From positions 299,208-346,672 of the forward strand of contig NZ_QRBF01000003.1 of assembly GCF_003363265.1 (NCBI RefSeq): 47,465 nucleotides of DNA, given 5' to 3'. Below the pieces are notes generated by a model. That model searched no databases, was not told the DNA's origin, and worked only from the letters and a program-made list of their open reading frames with translations. Both the position numbers and the translations under genes were made by a program. Positions 32,387-39,200 of the stretch are shown here, one piece after another (the stretch's first letter is position 1; every line of letters starts with the position of its first letter). The stretch is from Dyella psychrodurans. GTDB lineage: Bacteria > Pseudomonadota > Gammaproteobacteria > Xanthomonadales > Rhodanobacteraceae.

Positions 32387-32582
32387 CAAATCATTGGGGA
32401 TAGATTTGGAGCGGCATGCCACATGCTTTTTTGCTCGTCATCCCGGCGCAGGCCGGGATCCAGTTTGAATACCGGTGCGAAGCACTCAACAGCTAAAAAG
32501 CTATTCAGTGTGCTGCGCACGCGTATTTCACTGGATCCCGGCCTGCGCCGGGATGACGAACAAAACGTGGAGAAACCTCAGG
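32387..32582. repeat. Palindromic repeat element, copy 3 (core inverted, orientation B)
   Basis: Arms lie at 32429-32464 and 32530-32565 (36 bp, one mismatch). The 65-bp core at 32465-32529 is the reverse complement of the cores of copies 1 and 2, differing from copy 1 only by one extra base and one substitution. The outer leader (from about 32396, GGGGATAGATTTGGAGCG) and the right tail (GAAACCTCAGG) keep the same orientation as in copy 2. It sits between convergent genes (stops 32334 and 32644). Confidence 0.9.
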
Positions 32583-32589
32583 AGCAGCA

Positions 32590-32621
32590 CACTTTTTCTA
32601 TATCCGTTCCATAGAAAAGTG
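32590..32621. repeat. Short inverted repeat, GCACTTTTC family, second copy
   Basis: TTTTCTAT (32594-32601) pairs with ATAGAAAA (32611-32618), with CAC and GTG extending the stem after a one-base bulge. It resembles the repeat at 23981-24014 in arms, loop bases and downstream CG-CCC. It is joined directly to the right side of palindromic copy 3, near the 3' ends of two convergent genes. Confidence 0.5.
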
Positions 32622-32643
32622 CCCCGCCCCTTCTTCACCACAC

Positions 32644-32934
32644 TTACTTGCCTTGGATCAGCAGCTCCAGTGGCATGAGCGGACTGACTAGCATCAGCTC
32701 GTAGGTCATCAGGTTTGCCGCCACCAGCGGCAGCGTCGCCAGCTTCGCCTTGGCTTCTTCAACCGACTTGGCGTTCATCAGAAAGATGGGGCCGGCGTTC
32801 TCACGAAACCAGAACTGCTCGATGTCGCCGTCGAGATAATGTTTGAGCGTGGCCGGAACTTCACTCGGCAGGTATTGCTTGATTTGTTCGGGCGTAAGGG
32901 GAGATTTCACAGAAGCGATAGCCATGACTTTCAT
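32644..32934 (-). CDS. Small alpha-beta barrel (muconolactone isomerase-like) protein
   Basis: This 96-residue soluble protein has the pattern of a dimeric alpha-beta barrel. A first strand (KVMAIASV), a helix (TPEQIKQYLPSEVPATLKHY) and an acidic turn with FWFRENAGPIFLMNAKSVEE are followed by a second helix (EAKAKLATLPLVAANL) and strand MTYELMLVSPL. It resembles muconolactone delta-isomerase-like or YCII-type proteins; I do not claim the catalytic activity. ATG 32934 has GAGGAA close upstream. It is transcribed divergently from the GlxA-type regulator and is its most likely target, given the shared promoter region with an inverted repeat at 33012-33040. Confidence 0.6.
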   Translation of the reverse strand: MKVMAIASVKSPLTPEQIKQYLPSEVPATLKHYLDGDIEQFWFRENAGPIFLMNAKSVEEAKAKLATLPLVAANLMTYELMLVSPLMPLELLIQGK

Positions 32935-33011
32935 GGAGGTTCCTCGTTTGATGTGCATTGCGATGTGCAACGAGGAGCAATCTAGTCTTCGGCCTGCCAA
33001 AGCGGTATCGT

Positions 33012-33040
33012 CGTAAATGACAACTTTAGGGTCATTTACG
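33012..33040. promoter_or_regulatory. Putative operator in the divergent promoter of the GlxA-type regulator
   Basis: CGTAAATGAC (33012-33021) and GTCATTTACG (33031-33040) are perfect 10-bp inverted repeats with a 9-nt spacer. They lie between the divergent genes at 32934 and 33043, and the right arm ends 2 nt before the regulator ATG. A regulator bound here could repress its own synthesis and control the neighbour. That is an inference from position and symmetry. Confidence 0.6.
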
Positions 33041-33042
33041 CC

Positions 33043-34008
33043 ATGCGCATTTCCATACTTGCCCTGGACGGCCTATTCGATACGGGCCTTACCGTCACCT
33101 TGGACGCCTTCGGGATTGCCAACAATTTTGCGGCCCGGCAAATGAGTGGCCCGCCTCCTTTCGAAGTGTCGATCGTGGGTGTGCGCAAGAGCGTGCGGTC
33201 CGGCCATGGATGGCCCATACCCGTCCAAGCCATCACACCGGATTTAAAGCCTGACTGGGTGATCGTCCCGGCGCTCAATACAAGTACGCCGGATCGATTG
33301 ATCCCGGCGCTTGCGCGACGAGACGTGAACCAGGCCAAGGCGCAACTGCTGACATGGCATGCCGAAGGCGCTCACATCGCCGCATCGTGTATCGGATCGT
33401 TTCTTCTGGCGGAAACCGGATTGCTCGATCATCAGGAAGCGACAACGACCTGGTGGCTCGCTCCCCTGTTTCGCCAGCGCTACCCGAATGTCTTGCTGGA
33501 CGAATCGCGCATGCTCGTGCCGTCCGGCAGGATGGTTACGACGGGCGCGGCGATGGGACATCTCGATCTCGCTCTCTGGCTGGTACGCAGAGCCAGTCCA
33601 GAACTCGCAACCATGGTCTCGCGCTACCTGCTTGCCGACATACGCTCCTCGCAGGCTCCCTACATCATCCCCAATCATCTGGCGCAGGCGGATCCTCTCA
33701 TTCTGCGCTTCGAGCGTTGGGCGCGGGAGCATCTCAAGGAAGGGTTTTCGTTGCAGAAAGCCGCCGATGCATTGACGACAAGCGCACGCACATTGCAGCG
33801 CCGCTGCCAAGCCGTGCTTGGCAAATCTCCGCTCGATTACTTTCAGGACCTGCGCGTCGAACGCGCGCGATCGCTGGTACAGGGCAGCAGCCTCGATCTC
33901 GAAGCCATCGCAGCCGAGGTGGGTTACGTCGACGGAGCGACGTTGCGAACACTCCTGCGTCAACGCTTAGGGCGCGGAGTGCGAGAACTTCGCGCCGACC
34001 TGCGTTGA
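33043..34008 (+). CDS. GlxA-family transcriptional regulator (DJ-1/PfpI plus AraC HTH)
   Basis: This 321-residue regulator has an N-terminal DJ-1/PfpI-like domain (about 1-190). It opens RISILALDGLFDTGLTVTLD and carries the nucleophile-elbow cysteine in HIAASCIGSFLLAETGLLD and TTWWLAPLFRQRYP. A C-terminal AraC-type double HTH follows (about 220-320: GFSLQKAADALTTSARTLQR, then SLDLEAIAAEVGYVDGATLR). It acts as a DNA-binding regulator with a ligand-sensing domain of amidotransferase descent; the ligand is unknown. ATG 33043 lies 2 nt after the inverted repeat and lacks a normal ribosome-binding site, but domain alignment supports this start, so translation may be leaderless. It is divergent from the small barrel gene. 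Confidence 0.9.
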   Translation: MRISILALDGLFDTGLTVTLDAFGIANNFAARQMSGPPPFEVSIVGVRKSVRSGHGWPIPVQAITPDLKPDWVIVPALNTSTPDRLIPALARRDVNQAKAQLLTWHAEGAHIAASCIGSFLLAETGLLDHQEATTTWWLAPLFRQRYPNVLLDESRMLVPSGRMVTTGAAMGHLDLALWLVRRASPELATMVSRYLLADIRSSQAPYIIPNHLAQADPLILRFERWAREHLKEGFSLQKAADALTTSARTLQRRCQAVLGKSPLDYFQDLRVERARSLVQGSSLDLEAIAAEVGYVDGATLRTLLRQRLGRGVRELRADLR

Positions 34009-34198
34009 CGGCTCGCACAACCGTGCACGCGTCGCATCGGATTCATTCGTCGCAACTGCAAACAGGCCGCCCCATCGAGCAGGCCAACAAGGCCGGCGAT
34101 ACCGCGCTTGCCTTTGCCGTGCTGTTCGGCAAGTACTTCTGCTCACCATGGCGAGCTGAAAGTTGATCGCTGTGCAAAAGCACGCGAGACATGCTCCG

Positions 34199-34387
34199 TC
34201 ACGTGCGGCGTGACTGCTTCTTTTCCACTTTGGGCTTCTCGGGTGCCTGACCCGTATGCGCGGCATCGCGCGCGAAACTGTTCGTCGATTTGAAGTCTTT
34301 GGCCTGGTCGACCACAGGCGTGATTTTCTTGCCGGAATAGACCGAGTGGATGATCGCTGCCGATAGAGGGCGTGGCGTGTCGTTCAT
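34199..34387 (-). CDS. Small hypothetical basic protein
   Basis: This 62-residue lysine-rich, probably disordered protein begins MNDTPRPLSAAIIHSVYSGK, continues KITPVVDQAKDFKSTNSFAR and ends KPKVEKKQSRRT. No family is recognised, though the tail resembles nucleic-acid-interacting or ribosome-associated small proteins. ATG 34387 is selected because extension upstream adds unprotein-like sequence. It is a single gene, convergent with the GlxA-type regulator and about 190 nt beyond its stop. The intervening sequence (34009-34198) shows nothing else. Confidence 0.45.
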   Translation of the reverse strand: MNDTPRPLSAAIIHSVYSGKKITPVVDQAKDFKSTNSFARDAAHTGQAPEKPKVEKKQSRRT

Positions 34388-34643
34388 TCGGATACCTCGA
34401 TGATCGATAAACTGGCTCTCCACCATACTCCTAAACCGTTGGCCGCGCAGGCCATCATTTCCCATATCAACTTGCGATAACAGTACACAAACTCGGCTCC
34501 CTGGCCCGGCATGGTGTATGATCAGTCCGCAAGTATTTGCTTGTTTCTTGCGTTCCGCGTGGCCATTCAGCAGCTACCCGCTTCGCTCCCTCATCTCACG
34601 CGTGAAGCACCTCGCTTAGAAGGTGGCACCCTCGGGAGCATCC

Positions 34644-34997
34644 ATGCCGAACCCATCCGCTCCCCGCGCCGACACGACCCAGCCCGCCAGCCCGGCAAGA
34701 GCTGGATCAAAGTGCACGAGATGCGATGCGGTGTGCTGTCGCCTCACCGTTGTCCTGCAACCCGAGGACAACATCCCTGCCCACCTCACCGCGCAGCTTC
34801 CGAACGGGCTTCAGGTGATGGCCCACGCCGAAGACGGATGGTGCGTCGCCATGGACCGCACCCACATGAACTGCGGCATCTACGCAAATCGACCCTCCGT
34901 CTGTCGACGATTCGTGATGGGCGGCGCGTACTGCAACGCCATTCGCTCGGATTACACAAGACAACACCCTCGCAGCATCGCGATCACTCTGAAATAA
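34644..34997 (+). CDS. YkgJ-family cysteine cluster protein
   Basis: This 117-residue protein has the YkgJ pattern. CTRCDAVCC is followed by a spacer containing EDGWCVAMD, then MNCGIYANRPSVCRRFVMGGAYC. The conserved cysteines would bind a zinc ion or an Fe-S cluster in the cytoplasm; the function is not established in the family. The N-terminal 25 residues are Ser/Pro/Ala-rich and disordered. ATG 34644 is chosen over GTG 34623 because GGGAG lies 5-6 nt upstream of the former. It lies just before a TTG-started 49-residue gene and YaiI on the same strand, probably one transcription unit (13-nt gap). Confidence 0.87.
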   Translation: MPNPSAPRADTTQPASPARAGSKCTRCDAVCCRLTVVLQPEDNIPAHLTAQLPNGLQVMAHAEDGWCVAMDRTHMNCGIYANRPSVCRRFVMGGAYCNAIRSDYTRQHPRSIAITLK

Positions 34998-35010
34998 CAG
35001 GACTCCCCAC

Positions 35011-35160
35011 TTGGCAAAGACCAACTACACCTTTGAAAAACGCCAGCGCGAACTGGCCAAGAAGAAACAGCAAGACGCAAAGCAGGCCAAGAAGAAAGCG
35101 ACGCGCGAAGACGTAAAGCCAGGCGATACGGCACGCGATCTACCCGAACGCCGTCCATGA
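35011..35160 (+). CDS. Conserved 49-residue Lys/Ala-rich protein (TTG start)
   Basis: This 49-residue protein is translated from TTG 35011, with AGGA 8 nt upstream. The sequence begins [20 protein letters not shown] and continues with Lys/Gln-rich helical repeats ([16 protein letters not shown]) and an acidic end. The opening [18 protein letters not shown] recurs in small proteins of proteobacteria, so the frame is likely real despite the rare start. It is probably a single charged helix; the function is unknown. Its stop overlaps the YaiI start by 4 nt (ATGA), so YaiI translation is coupled to it. Confidence 0.75.
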   Translation: MAKTNYTFEKRQRELAKKKQQDAKQAKKKATREDVKPGDTARDLPERRP

Positions 35161-35651
35161 ACGCGCCGGAGGCCGCCGCACCGCAGATATGGGTCGATGG
35201 CGACGCCTGCCCGGGCGTGATCAAGGACATTCTGTTTCGCGCCGCCGAACGCGCAAGAATCCATGTAACGCTGGTCGCCAATCACACGCTGTCGCGTCCT
35301 CCATCGCGTTACATCCGGGCCATCACCGTGAGGGGCGGATTCGACGAGGCCGACAACGAAATCGTCGAACGCATGCACGCCGGCGACCTTGTCGTCACGC
35401 AAGACATCCCTCTCGCCGCACGCGTCATCGAAAAAGATGGCGTGGCCATCAATCCGCGCGGCGAGCGCTACACACCTGAGAACATGGCCGAGCGATTGTC
35501 GATGCGCAATTTCATGGAAGAATTGCGCGGAGCCGGCGTTCGCACGGGCGGCCCGTCCGCCTTTCACCAGCGCGATCGGCAGGCGTTTGCCAATCAGCTC
35601 GACCGCTGGCTGGCGCAACACGCCAAGCACACCGCACAACCGAGCGCGTGA
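35157..35651 (+). CDS. yaiI: YaiI/YqxD family protein (DUF188)
   Basis: This 164-residue DUF188 (UPF0178) protein has [20 protein letters not shown] near the N-terminus (about 11-30, the NYN/PIN-like acidic site). GADNEIV-like [20 protein letters not shown] lies near 68-87, with [14 protein letters not shown] sequence [13 protein letters not shown] after it. The fold is PIN-like, and RNase activity is suspected for the family but not shown. ATG 35157 overlaps the 49-residue gene by 4 nt. The protein is cytosolic. Its acidic residues D14, D16 and the D in VTQD are present. Confidence 0.9.
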   Translation: MNAPEAAAPQIWVDGDACPGVIKDILFRAAERARIHVTLVANHTLSRPPSRYIRAITVRGGFDEADNEIVERMHAGDLVVTQDIPLAARVIEKDGVAINPRGERYTPENMAERLSMRNFMEELRGAGVRTGGPSAFHQRDRQAFANQLDRWLAQHAKHTAQPSA

Positions 35652-35723
35652 TCGAAACTTCGCGCATGGCATCTCCGGTGCAGATGCGCAGCAGGCGTTG
35701 AAAACACGCCACCCATTACACCG

Positions 35724-35830
35724 CCCCCTCCCCTGCGTGCAGCAGGGGAGGGTTGGGGTGGGGTGAAGCCTTCATGCGAAGCAAGAGCGTTACCCCCTCC
35801 CAACCTCCCCCTACTTCGCAGGGGGAGGAG
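35724..35830. repeat. GC-rich double-hairpin repeat between yaiI and dbpA
   Basis: Hairpin 1: CCCTCCCCTGC (35726-35736) pairs with GCAGGGGAGGG (35742-35752) around GTGCA. Hairpin 2: CCTCCCCCT (35804-35812) pairs with AGGGGGAGG (35820-35828). The whole is roughly self-complementary, with GGGTTGGGG facing CCCAACC. This looks like a small dispersed repeat. Stretch 35652-35914 holds nothing else I can support. Confidence 0.7.
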
Positions 35831-35923
35831 CACAGTGCCGCGTCTCTCATCATCTTCGACCTGTGTTGACGTATTCGTTTTGTTAGCGGCTCTTAATGAC
35901 GCAATCATGCGATCATGCCGCGC

Positions 35924-37303
35924 ATGACCGCCTTCAACACCCTTCCCCTCAAACCCGCTTTGCTCGCCAGCGTCGAAACGCTCGGCTATAGCGAGATGAC
36001 GCCCGTCCAGGCGCAAAGCCTTCCCGCCATGCTGGAAGGACGCGACGTGATCGCCCAGGCACAGACCGGCAGCGGCAAGACCGCGGCATTCGGGCTGAGC
36101 CTGCTGCAATCGCTGAACGCGGAAACCATTCGCCTGCAGGCGCTGGTGCTGTGCCCGACGCGCGAGCTGGCCGATCAGGTGAGCAAGGCCATTCGCAAGC
36201 TCGCCGCGAACATCCCCAACGTCAAACTGCTCACCTTGTGCGGCGGCATGCCCTTGGGGCCGCAACTGGCCTCGCTGACGCACGATCCGCATATCGTGGT
36301 CGGCACGCCCGGTCGCGTACAAGAACACCTCAAGCGCGGCAGCCTGCATGGCGGCGGCATCAAGGTGCTGGTGCTGGATGAAGCCGACCGCATGCTGGAC
36401 ATGGGTTTCAGCGAAGCCATCGACGACATCGTCGGACGCATCGCCAAGCACCATCAGACACTGCTGTTTTCGGCCACCTATCCGGACGATATCCGCGAAG
36501 TCAGCAAGCGCGTGCAACGCAACCCGGTCGAGATCATCGTGGAAGCGCCGGTCGAGACGAAGCCCGCGATCGAGCAGCAATTCATCGACGTCGATCCCGC
36601 CCGCAAACTCGACGCTCTGGCCCAGCTGCTTACCGGCGAAGGCGGCCAGCACGCGCTGGTGTTCTGCAATATGCGCCGCGACGTGGACGCCGTGGCGGAA
36701 GAATTGGATCGCCGCGGCTTCTCCGCGCTGGCCTTGCATGGCGACATGGAACAACGCGATCGCGACGAAGTGCTGGTGCAGTTTGCAAACCGCAGTTGCG
36801 CCGTGCTGGTGGCAACCGATGTCGCGGCACGCGGACTCGACATCACCGCACTGCCGCTGGTGATCAGCTACGACGTCGCGCACGATCCCGACACGCATGT
36901 CCATCGCATCGGCCGCACCGGACGCGCCGGGCAAACAGGGCTTGCGATAGCACTGTGCACACCGCGCGAAAAGCCCAAGGCCGCGAACATCGAAGAAGCA
37001 CTCGGCAGGCCGCTGCCGTGGCACCCGCTGAAGGTTGCGCAGCCACGCGGCAAAACGCTGCATCTGGCGCCGATGAAAACGCTGGTGATCGATGCCGGCC
37101 GCCAGGACAAACTTCGCCCCGGCGACATCCTCGGCGCACTGACCGGCGATGCCGGCCTCAAGGCGGACGACGTCGGCAAGATCGACGTTTTCGCCACGCG
37201 CGCCTATGTGGCCGTCAACCGGTCACTCGCCAACAAGGCGCTGGAGCGTCTGCGTGCAGGCAAGATCAAAGGGCGCAATTTTCGAGTCCGTGCGCTGCAC
37301 TGA
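35924..37303 (+). CDS. dbpA: DEAD-box ATP-dependent RNA helicase DbpA
   Basis: This 459-residue helicase begins MTAFNTLPLK, close to the known DbpA N-terminus; ATG 35915 is an alternative start. Numbered from 35915, the Q motif (YSEMTPVQAQSLP), motif I AQTGSGKT (49-56), PTREL, GG, TPGR and DEAD at about 154-157 are present. SAT, ARGLD and HRIGRTGR follow. The C-terminal ~75 residues (MKTLVIDAGRQDKLRPGDIL...) form the DbpA-type RNA-binding domain that targets hairpin 92 of 23S rRNA, so the role is late 50S ribosome assembly. Sequence and length match the family. No normal Shine-Dalgarno precedes either ATG. Confidence 0.93.
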   Translation: MTAFNTLPLKPALLASVETLGYSEMTPVQAQSLPAMLEGRDVIAQAQTGSGKTAAFGLSLLQSLNAETIRLQALVLCPTRELADQVSKAIRKLAANIPNVKLLTLCGGMPLGPQLASLTHDPHIVVGTPGRVQEHLKRGSLHGGGIKVLVLDEADRMLDMGFSEAIDDIVGRIAKHHQTLLFSATYPDDIREVSKRVQRNPVEIIVEAPVETKPAIEQQFIDVDPARKLDALAQLLTGEGGQHALVFCNMRRDVDAVAEELDRRGFSALALHGDMEQRDRDEVLVQFANRSCAVLVATDVAARGLDITALPLVISYDVAHDPDTHVHRIGRTGRAGQTGLAIALCTPREKPKAANIEEALGRPLPWHPLKVAQPRGKTLHLAPMKTLVIDAGRQDKLRPGDILGALTGDAGLKADDVGKIDVFATRAYVAVNRSLANKALERLRAGKIKGRNFRVRALH

Positions 37304-37342
37304 CGCGCACTGCGGCGCCTCCATCCAAGGGGAACAACACGT

Positions 37343-37849
37343 ATGTGTCCATTCGAGACCGAGCGGCTTCGCGTCGACTACTTCACGCTTGACGATGCGA
37401 ACTTCATTCTCGAACTGTTGAACGAGCCGGATTTCATCCAGAACATCGCCGACAAAGGCGTGCGCGATGTCGCTGGCGCAGAGGCCTATCTCCGCGACGG
37501 ACCGCTGGCGAGCTACGCCAAACACGGCCATGGCTTGTACAAGGTCACGCTGAAACACAGCGGCGAACCGATCGGCATGTGCGGCTTGATTCGCCGCGAT
37601 GTGCTCGAAGACCCCGACCTGGGCTACGCCTTCCTGAAACGACACCATGGTCAGGGTTACGCCAGCGAATCCTGCGCCGCCGTGCTCGATCGCGGCCGCC
37701 GTCAATGGAACATAGGCCGCATCGTGGCGATTACCGCGCCGCAAAACACGGGTTCGATTCGCGTGCTTGAGAAATTGGGGTTTCGCTATGAATCGGAGCG
37801 CAGGTTGTTCGAGGACAGGCCGAGCAGTTACTTCATCTGCGATCCTTGA
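37343..37849 (+). CDS. GNAT-family N-acetyltransferase
   Basis: This 168-residue RimJ/RimL-type GNAT begins with ETERLRVDYFTLDDANFILELL, then has the acceptor-side strand LYKVTLKHSGEPIGMCGLI. The acetyl-CoA-binding motif A is LGYAFLKRHHGQGYASES (about 93-110, with the Q/R-x-x-G-x-G/A type loop). The typical tail IVAITAPQNTGSIRVLEKLGFRYESE follows. It would transfer an acetyl group to an amine of unknown identity. AAGGGGAA lies upstream of ATG 37343. It follows dbpA on the same strand by about 40 nt but is probably not functionally linked. Confidence 0.9.
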   Translation: MCPFETERLRVDYFTLDDANFILELLNEPDFIQNIADKGVRDVAGAEAYLRDGPLASYAKHGHGLYKVTLKHSGEPIGMCGLIRRDVLEDPDLGYAFLKRHHGQGYASESCAAVLDRGRRQWNIGRIVAITAPQNTGSIRVLEKLGFRYESERRLFEDRPSSYFICDP

Positions 37850-38034
37850 AGCGACCTCGCGTGCGTGAAAAGAGATGCGTCAACCGGTCCCAATCGGCGA
37901 TCCTCATGCTCGATCTTCGGCACCCCCTTTCTAACGAAAAGCCAACACCGAGCGTGACTCTCGCCATTAGGCTAGCCTCGCCGCTTCGTCTTACGATTTA
38001 GCCGAATTCGCACTGATACAGGGAGAGCAAAGCC

Positions 38035-38841
38035 ATGAAAACGCGTTTGGTGGGAACGACGTTGCCCGTGCTTGAAGTGGGCCTGGAGCAAGGCGACAGA
38101 ATTGTTTCAGAGCCCGGCCGGTTTTCCTGGATGACACGCAGCATCGTGCTCCAGACGACAGCGCAAACGGCCGGCGCGAAAGGCTTTCTCGGTGTCGTGG
38201 GACGCGCCCTTTCGGGCGGTGGCCTGTTCATGAATGAATACGAGACTTCCGGCTCGCCCGGCATGGTCGCCTTCGCGGCGAAAGTGCCCGGATCGATCGT
38301 CGAAGTACAGGTGAACTCCGGCCAGACCTACTTCATCCATCGCCACGGTTTTCTCTGCGGCACGGAAGGCGTGGATCTCAGCATCGGTTTCCAGCGCTCG
38401 CTCGGCGCCGGCATCTTCGGCGGCGACGGCTTCATCCTGCAAAAACTGGCCGGCACCGCTCGCGCCTGGGTGGAACTCGGCGGCGAAATCGTCACCTACA
38501 CCCTCGCTCCCGGCGAAACGCTGCAAGTGCATCCCGGCCACGTCGGCATGTTCGAAGGCACCGTCAACTTCGACATCACCCTGTTGCCCGGCTTGAAGAA
38601 CAAAATCTTCGGCGGCGACGGCATCTTCATCGCCAACCTCACCGGCCCCGGCCAGGTATGGCTGCAGACCCTCACCATGCCGAACCTGGCGCACGCCCTG
38701 TCTCCCTACATGGGTCGCGAGGGCGGATCGACCTCGTCTGTCGTGAGCGGTATCGGCGGCGATTCGGCTGGTATTGGTGGGGCTATTGCCGGAGGCGTGA
38801 TCGGGTCGGTGCTTGGGAGTATTTTCAACAAGGACGACTAA
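38035..38841 (+). CDS. TIGR00266/AIM24 family protein
   Basis: This 268-residue protein of the AIM24/TIGR00266 family has a beta-helix-like jelly-roll repeat. Markers are LEVGLEQGDRIVSEPGRFSWM, GLFMNEYETSG, GAGIFGGDGFILQKLAGTAR, NKIFGGDGIFIANLTGPGQVW and a Gly/Ser-rich hydrophobic tail (GGAIAGGVIGSVLGSIFNK) that could enter the membrane. Bacterial members are cytosolic or membrane-associated and of unknown function. GGAGAG lies just before ATG 38035. It is a single gene; a candidate terminator lies about 115 nt beyond the stop. Confidence 0.88.
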   Translation: MKTRLVGTTLPVLEVGLEQGDRIVSEPGRFSWMTRSIVLQTTAQTAGAKGFLGVVGRALSGGGLFMNEYETSGSPGMVAFAAKVPGSIVEVQVNSGQTYFIHRHGFLCGTEGVDLSIGFQRSLGAGIFGGDGFILQKLAGTARAWVELGGEIVTYTLAPGETLQVHPGHVGMFEGTVNFDITLLPGLKNKIFGGDGIFIANLTGPGQVWLQTLTMPNLAHALSPYMGREGGSTSSVVSGIGGDSAGIGGAIAGGVIGSVLGSIFNKDD

Positions 38842-38863
38842 GCGCCTGAATCGAGCTATGGGC

Positions 38864-38982
38864 CAGCGAGTGCTAGTCTTTGAAGAAACAGAATCACTCG
38901 CTGAACGGACAAGTTATGGTTTACCGCACATCTGGCCAAACTCAAAAGTCCACGATAAACCTCGCTAAATGCGAGGTTTTTT
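38864..38982 (+). ncRNA. Candidate small RNA, ending in a terminator hairpin
   Basis: An inverted repeat with perfect 9-bp arms, CAGCGAGTG (38864-38872) and CACTCGCTG (38895-38903), is followed downstream by the terminator at 38957-38982. The span between stop 38841 and hsdM holds no protein. The arrangement (stem, linker, rho-independent terminator) fits a small RNA, but an ordinary 3' UTR of the upstream gene is equally possible. Confidence 0.3.
38957..38982 (+). terminator. Rho-independent terminator upstream of the hsd operon
   Basis: AAACCTCGC (38957-38965) pairs with GCGAGGTTT (38971-38979) around TAAAT, followed by a T-run to 38982 on the plus strand. It should end transcription from the TIGR00266 gene or a small RNA, and isolates the hsd operon. 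The remaining 38983-39200 has no gene that I can support and should hold the hsd promoter. Confidence 0.8.
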
Positions 38983-39200
38983 GTGCGACAAAGTCCATCA
39001 AAATCCAATTGATTCCAACAAAAAGCGGACAGGATTCTGTTTAAGTGCGCCGGTTAAATCGCCGGTCGATTACCTAGGTATTGCTCGCCGACTCACGGTT
39101 GGCATTCTTTATTTGATCCAGTGAGAGACTCCTGGCACCTTGGCTGATCTGTAAAATCGCTTGCTCAAGAGCCCCCTACCTTTTTACTGCTGCCCCTCTA

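Noticed and set aside
39001-39060. AAAGCGGAC before hsdM as a seventh hairpin repeat
   Set aside because: Only one arm is present and no complementary arm follows, so it is not counted in the family.
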